This document shows positions 6,106 through 9,265 of a DNA stretch of 9,265 nt, piece after piece. Under the pieces are notes generated by a model. The model did not search any database and was not told the DNA's origin. It was given only the letters and a program-made list of their open reading frames with translations. Source of the stretch: Bacillota bacterium (GTDB taxonomy: Bacteria; Bacillota_B; Desulfitobacteriia; Desulfitobacteriales; Desulfitobacteriaceae); assembly GCA_021779415.1 (NCBI GenBank), contig JAJYAS010000094.1, positions 1-9,265 on the forward strand, in the 5' to 3' direction. Numbering within the stretch: position 1 is the first letter of the stretch; each line of letters opens with the position of its first letter. The translations under genes were made by a program, and so were the position numbers.

Positions 6106-6837
6106 ATGAATCTTATTGATGTTCTCATTTTAGGATTCGTTTTATTAGGAGCTTTACATGGTTACCAGAGAGGCTTTATAACCAGCATTGTCAATTTCTT
6201 GAGTAGCATTGTAGCCTTCTTAGTAGCAACGTGGGAATACATGACCGCACTCCGTTGGGCTGAGCAATATTTTCCACTTAAGGAATGGTTAGAACCCATA
6301 ATCTACCGAGCCCTACTTCCTTCTGTTCAGTCTAAAGCTGGTTCATTGCAACAACAGGCTTTAGGAAGTATTCTGGGGGCACTACCTCCGGAATGGCGCA
6401 GTATCTTTGAAAACCTCCAAGGTGTAAAAATGCCAGAAACCATTGAAAAATTGACTCAGCGTTTAGCCGAGATGCTGACAGAACATATCTTGAGTATAAT
6501 CGCCTTTGGCTGCGTTTTTTACATAGTGGTTGTATTAATTCACTTAGTAGTCTCCATTCTTCTTCGCCCCTTAGGCAGTTGGAATGGGGCTTTTAATCAC
6601 GGGGGTGGACTCATCTTCGGGGCCCTAAGTACCCTAATCGGTTTGTCTGTCTTGGCAGGTTTGCTTTCCCCCTTCTTGAAAGTAGGTGTTGGCGGAAGTT
6701 TTAATACGCTCATTCAGAATTCATACTTTTACTCCTATTTGGTGGGGATATTTCATAGCCTGGATCAGGTATTTTCTGCACAACTCAGTCAAAAACTACT
6801 TGAACCGCTCTCCCAAGGTAAAGGAGTTTGGTATTGA
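6106..6837 (+). CDS. CvpA-family membrane protein
   Basis: This integral membrane protein of 243 residues is of the CvpA type, named for the E. coli gene needed for colicin V production. Its biochemical role is unsettled; links to envelope homeostasis have been reported for the family. The N-terminus is typical: IDVLILGFVLLGALHGYQRG (4-23), a first helix and conserved Gly-x-x-x-Gly. Further hydrophobic helices are at about 25-45, 130-153 and 167-190. The segment RPLGSWNGAFNHGGGLIFGA (154-173) corresponds to the family's conserved N-R-x-x-G-x-x-x-G region. The extra-membrane stretch at about 46-125 is longer than in the E. coli-type protein. It begins a plus-strand cluster with the aminopeptidase 88 bases downstream and no terminator between. 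Confidence 0.82.
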   Translation: MNLIDVLILGFVLLGALHGYQRGFITSIVNFLSSIVAFLVATWEYMTALRWAEQYFPLKEWLEPIIYRALLPSVQSKAGSLQQQALGSILGALPPEWRSIFENLQGVKMPETIEKLTQRLAEMLTEHILSIIAFGCVFYIVVVLIHLVVSILLRPLGSWNGAFNHGGGLIFGALSTLIGLSVLAGLLSPFLKVGVGGSFNTLIQNSYFYSYLVGIFHSLDQVFSAQLSQKLLEPLSQGKGVWY

Positions 6838-6925
6838 CACATAAATCATACGGAGACGAAGAAAACTTAAGAAAAAGGGTAGTTTAATTCGGCCAATAGT
6901 TTGGGTTATAAAGGAGATTTTTAAA

Positions 6926-8302
6926 ATGGGTTCTAAAAAAGTGAAATTGGCTTGGGATGAGTTGAAGATGTCGGATAAGGAACGTCAAGCGATAACGGAC
7001 TATTTATTTTTCCTAAGTGAAGGGAAAACTGAGCGAGAATCTTGGAAAATACTAGAAGGCTGGGCTGAAAAGGAAGGGTTTATGCCTCTTGATGCTCTAA
7101 AGAGTTTTAAACCAGGGCAAAAGGTTCGTCTGTCAGTACGAGGTAAAGCGGGCATTGTGGCAATTGCAGGTAAGCGCCCTTTAGGCGAAGGTTTTCGAAT
7201 GGTGGCAGCACACATTGATGCTCCTCGGCTGGACATTAAACAAAACCCTCTATATGAAGAAGAGGGAATGGCTTTCTTCAAAACTCATTATTATGGGGGA
7301 ATTAAGAAATACCAATGGACCGCTCTGCCACTCGCTCTCCATGGAGTCGTAGTCCTACGTGACGGACTTAAGGTTCAGATTGTAATTGGAGAAAACGAAG
7401 AAGACCCTATTTTTACCATCAATGACCTGCTTCCGCATTTGGCTAAGGATCAATATGAAAAAAAATTAAGCGAGGGCATTACAGGAGAAGGATTAAACCT
7501 ACTCCTCGGACATGATCCTGCCAACGAAAATGGAGAAGAGTCTGTTAAACATGCTATTCTTAGCATTTTAAAGAATAAATATGGCATTGCAGAAGACGAC
7601 TTCGTGAGCGCCGAATTAGAGGCAGTGCCCTCGGGGAAAGCCCGCTATGCGGGATTTGACCGAAGTTTTATTGCAGGGTATGGGCAAGATGACCGAGTAT
7701 GTGCGTTCGCTGCTTGGAAGGGGATCGAAGAAATCGAGCAACCGGAGTGGACGACGATTGCACTATTTGTGGATAAAGAAGAGATCGGCAGTGACTCCAA
7801 TACGGGAATGAAAGCACACTATTTGGAGAACTTCGTTGCGGAGCTTCTGGCCTTGCAAAACGGAACGTATGACGGGCTAATGGTTCGACGCTCCATGGCT
7901 CGGGCTAAAGCACTTTCGGCGGATGTGGCTGCTGGGTATGATCCTAATTATGCAGAGGTTATGGACAAACGAAACTCGGCTTTCATGGGTCGGGGGCTTG
8001 TGATAAGCAAATATACCGGTTCTAGAGGTAAAGCGGGTTCCAACGATGCTAATCCAGAATTCATTGCAGAGGTTCGCCAAATCCTCGATGAGGAAAAGGT
8101 CACGTGGCAAACCGCAGAATTAGGGAAAGTTGACCAAGGCGGTGGCGGAACAATAGCCCAGTATATGGCTATCTACGGTATGGAAGTCCTGGATTGTGGT
8201 GTGGGAATTTTGAGCATGCATGCCCCTTGGGAGATTTCCTCAGTTGCAGATTTGATCATGATGATGCGAGGGTATCGTGCGTTTTTGGGTTATTCTAATT
8301 AA
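6926..8302 (+). CDS. M18 family zinc aminopeptidase
   Basis: This is a cytosolic metallo-aminopeptidase of peptidase family M18 (aminopeptidase I / aspartyl aminopeptidase group) that removes N-terminal residues from peptides, probably in peptide recycling. The 458 residues match the family's length (about 430-480). Di-zinc ligands and catalytic residues are recognisable: His96 and Asp98 in AAHIDAPRLD, Asp255/256 in GQDDRV, Glu285/Glu286 in DKEEIGS, Asp333 in SADVAA and His432 in MHAPWE. HYYGGIKKYQW (121-131), GSNDAN (371-376) and the GGGGT stretch (405-409) are also conserved M18 features. ATG 6926 is preceded by AAAGGAG nine bases upstream. All expected metal ligands are present, so the enzyme should be active. 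Substrate preference cannot be decided from sequence alone. Confidence 0.94.
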   Translation: MGSKKVKLAWDELKMSDKERQAITDYLFFLSEGKTERESWKILEGWAEKEGFMPLDALKSFKPGQKVRLSVRGKAGIVAIAGKRPLGEGFRMVAAHIDAPRLDIKQNPLYEEEGMAFFKTHYYGGIKKYQWTALPLALHGVVVLRDGLKVQIVIGENEEDPIFTINDLLPHLAKDQYEKKLSEGITGEGLNLLLGHDPANENGEESVKHAILSILKNKYGIAEDDFVSAELEAVPSGKARYAGFDRSFIAGYGQDDRVCAFAAWKGIEEIEQPEWTTIALFVDKEEIGSDSNTGMKAHYLENFVAELLALQNGTYDGLMVRRSMARAKALSADVAAGYDPNYAEVMDKRNSAFMGRGLVISKYTGSRGKAGSNDANPEFIAEVRQILDEEKVTWQTAELGKVDQGGGGTIAQYMAIYGMEVLDCGVGILSMHAPWEISSVADLIMMMRGYRAFLGYSN

Positions 8303-8331
8303 CGTTATTTCAGAAAAGGGCGCAGTTTATT

Positions 8332-9198
8332 ATGAATTGGATTCCAAATAAGTTGGTCGATTTTGACTGGCACGGCGTTGGACTGTATGTTTTAAACACG
8401 TTACTATATATTGTTATTATCCTTGTGGTTGCACGTGTTGCTTATGCAGTCATTATTTATCTCCTGCGGCGTCTGTTGTTAGAACGCAAAGGGAAACATC
8501 TCCTCGATGAACGCAAAGCTAATACGTTGTTTTCGCTCATTCGAAGTATGGCCTTCTACGTGATTACGTTTACAGTCGTTGTTCATGGTCTAAAGCGCCT
8601 TTTTAATTTTGATACCAGTACGATATTGGCATCAGCCAGTGTTTTGGGTGTTGCTCTTGGTTTTGGTTCTCAAAGCTTAGTGAAAGACATCATTGGAGGT
8701 TTTTTTATTCTTTTTGAGGATCAGTTTTCTGTTGGAGAGTATGTAAAAGCTGGAGAATTCTCTGGTACGGTTGAAGAAATGGGGATTAGGGCCACCCACC
8801 TTAGGGACTGGGGTGGCGAACTTCACATTATTCCAAATGGCAGTATTACGGCTGTTACTAACTTCAGTCGCGGGAAAATGCGAGCCTTAGTTGATATTCA
8901 GATTCCTTATGATGAAGATCTTGACCGCGCGATGGACGTTATGCATTCTGTCTGCGAAGAAGTCAGCCTGGAATTTGGGGAAAAAATTATTGAAGCGCCC
9001 TCAGTACAAGGGGTTATTCAATTTGGCGAACGCAATGCCGTTTTGCGTGTTGTTGCTTATACCCAACCCAATGAACAGTGGGGGTTGGAACGGGAACTGC
9101 GTCGCCAAATTCATAGAGAGTTTATAAAAGAAGGAATTCGTACCCCACAGCTACAAAATATTATTGTGACAGAAACCCTGAAGGGAGGCAACCTATGA
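8332..9198 (+). CDS. MscS-family small-conductance mechanosensitive channel
   Basis: This inner-membrane channel opens under membrane tension to release solutes on hypo-osmotic shock. The 288 residues match the length of E. coli MscS (286). Three transmembrane segments are visible at about 17-47, 67-88 and 96-129. The third is the pore-lining helix, with the glycine/alanine pattern ASASVLGVALGFGSQSLVKD (100-119), followed by FFILFEDQFSVGEYV. The cytoplasmic beta domain includes GTVEEMGIRATHLRDWGG and HIIPNG (165-170), and a C-terminal alpha/beta region follows. Its ATG lies 29 bases after the aminopeptidase stop, behind a modest AAAAGGG site. The stop overlaps the start of the next gene (ATGA), and GGGAGG near its 3' end is that gene's ribosome binding site, indicating coupled translation. 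Confidence 0.95.
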   Translation: MNWIPNKLVDFDWHGVGLYVLNTLLYIVIILVVARVAYAVIIYLLRRLLLERKGKHLLDERKANTLFSLIRSMAFYVITFTVVVHGLKRLFNFDTSTILASASVLGVALGFGSQSLVKDIIGGFFILFEDQFSVGEYVKAGEFSGTVEEMGIRATHLRDWGGELHIIPNGSITAVTNFSRGKMRALVDIQIPYDEDLDRAMDVMHSVCEEVSLEFGEKIIEAPSVQGVIQFGERNAVLRVVAYTQPNEQWGLERELRRQIHREFIKEGIRTPQLQNIIVTETLKGGNL

Positions 9199-9265
9199 TT
9201 CCGTTGAATATAGGGGATATTGTTCGTCTACGCAAACCACACCCTTGCGGAAGTGTTGATTGGAA
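9195..9265 (+). CDS. DUF951 family protein, N-terminal part (cut by window end)
   Basis: ATG at 9195 overlaps the channel gene's TGA and follows AAGGGAGG (9181-9188) with good spacing. The 23 visible codons read MIPLNIGDIVRLRKPHPCGS then VDW. The GDIV-x-L-(R/K)-KPHPCG motif is the defining start of the DUF951 family, small proteins of about 60-70 residues with conserved cysteines, probably a zinc-ribbon-like or SH3-like fold of unknown function. These genes commonly sit beside mscS-type genes and near rpsF in Firmicutes, which fits the context here. Confidence 0.85.
   Translation, partial: MIPLNIGDIVRLRKPHPCGSVDW

Noticed and set aside
6901..6912. TTGGGTTATAAA ahead of the aminopeptidase as a promoter.
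   Set aside because: The TATAAA overlaps the ribosome binding site, so the transcript would start inside or after it; no -35 lies at proper spacing.
8891..9127. Alternative plus-strand frame within the MscS channel gene.
   Set aside because: It is out of frame with a complete, well-conserved channel protein and shows no independent support.

Overview
The window looks like chromosomal DNA of an anaerobic, spore-forming Firmicute of the Desulfosporosinus/Desulfitobacterium (Peptococcaceae) type. This rests on the moderate-to-low GC content, strong AGGAGG-like ribosome binding sites, use of TTG and GTG starts, the protein flavour, and a selenocysteine tRNA. The genus is an inference from style, not from a search.

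Positions 1-4119 carry a branched-chain amino acid (LIV/HAAT) ABC importer operon in the classic order: livK (5' end outside the window), livH, livM, livG, livF. A hairpin separates livK from livH; livM/livG and livG/livF overlap. A CBS-CBS-ACT (AcuB-like) protein follows 79 bases later, and a strong terminator at 4890-4931 closes the block. The layout suggests that the CBS-ACT protein is a ligand-sensing partner of amino acid uptake or metabolism, but that is inference.

Positions 4946-5604 hold a DUF2889-family gene with its own near-perfect -10 box. Converging on it from the minus strand is a 45-residue small gene with a very strong Shine-Dalgarno sequence.

The 501-base stretch 5605-6105 has no protein gene. 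It holds two overlapping divergent promoter candidates, a tRNA-Sec gene (selC, anticodon TCA, 8-bp variable arm, encoded GCCA end) at 5779-5876, a probable terminator at 5949-5972, and two imperfect palindromes ahead of the next gene.

Positions 6106-9265 form a second plus-strand cluster: a CvpA-family membrane protein, an M18 zinc aminopeptidase, an MscS-type mechanosensitive channel, and the first 23 codons of a DUF951 protein overlapping the channel gene by ATGA. In many Firmicutes MscS and DUF951 genes sit near rpsF/parAB close to the replication origin, so this end may lie in that neighbourhood.

Most of the window is ordinary housekeeping content. The items that repay a second look are the tRNA-Sec with two stem mismatches, the unannotated small gene beside it, and the CBS-ACT gene following the transporter. 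I found no mobile element, CRISPR array or clearly new multi-gene system.
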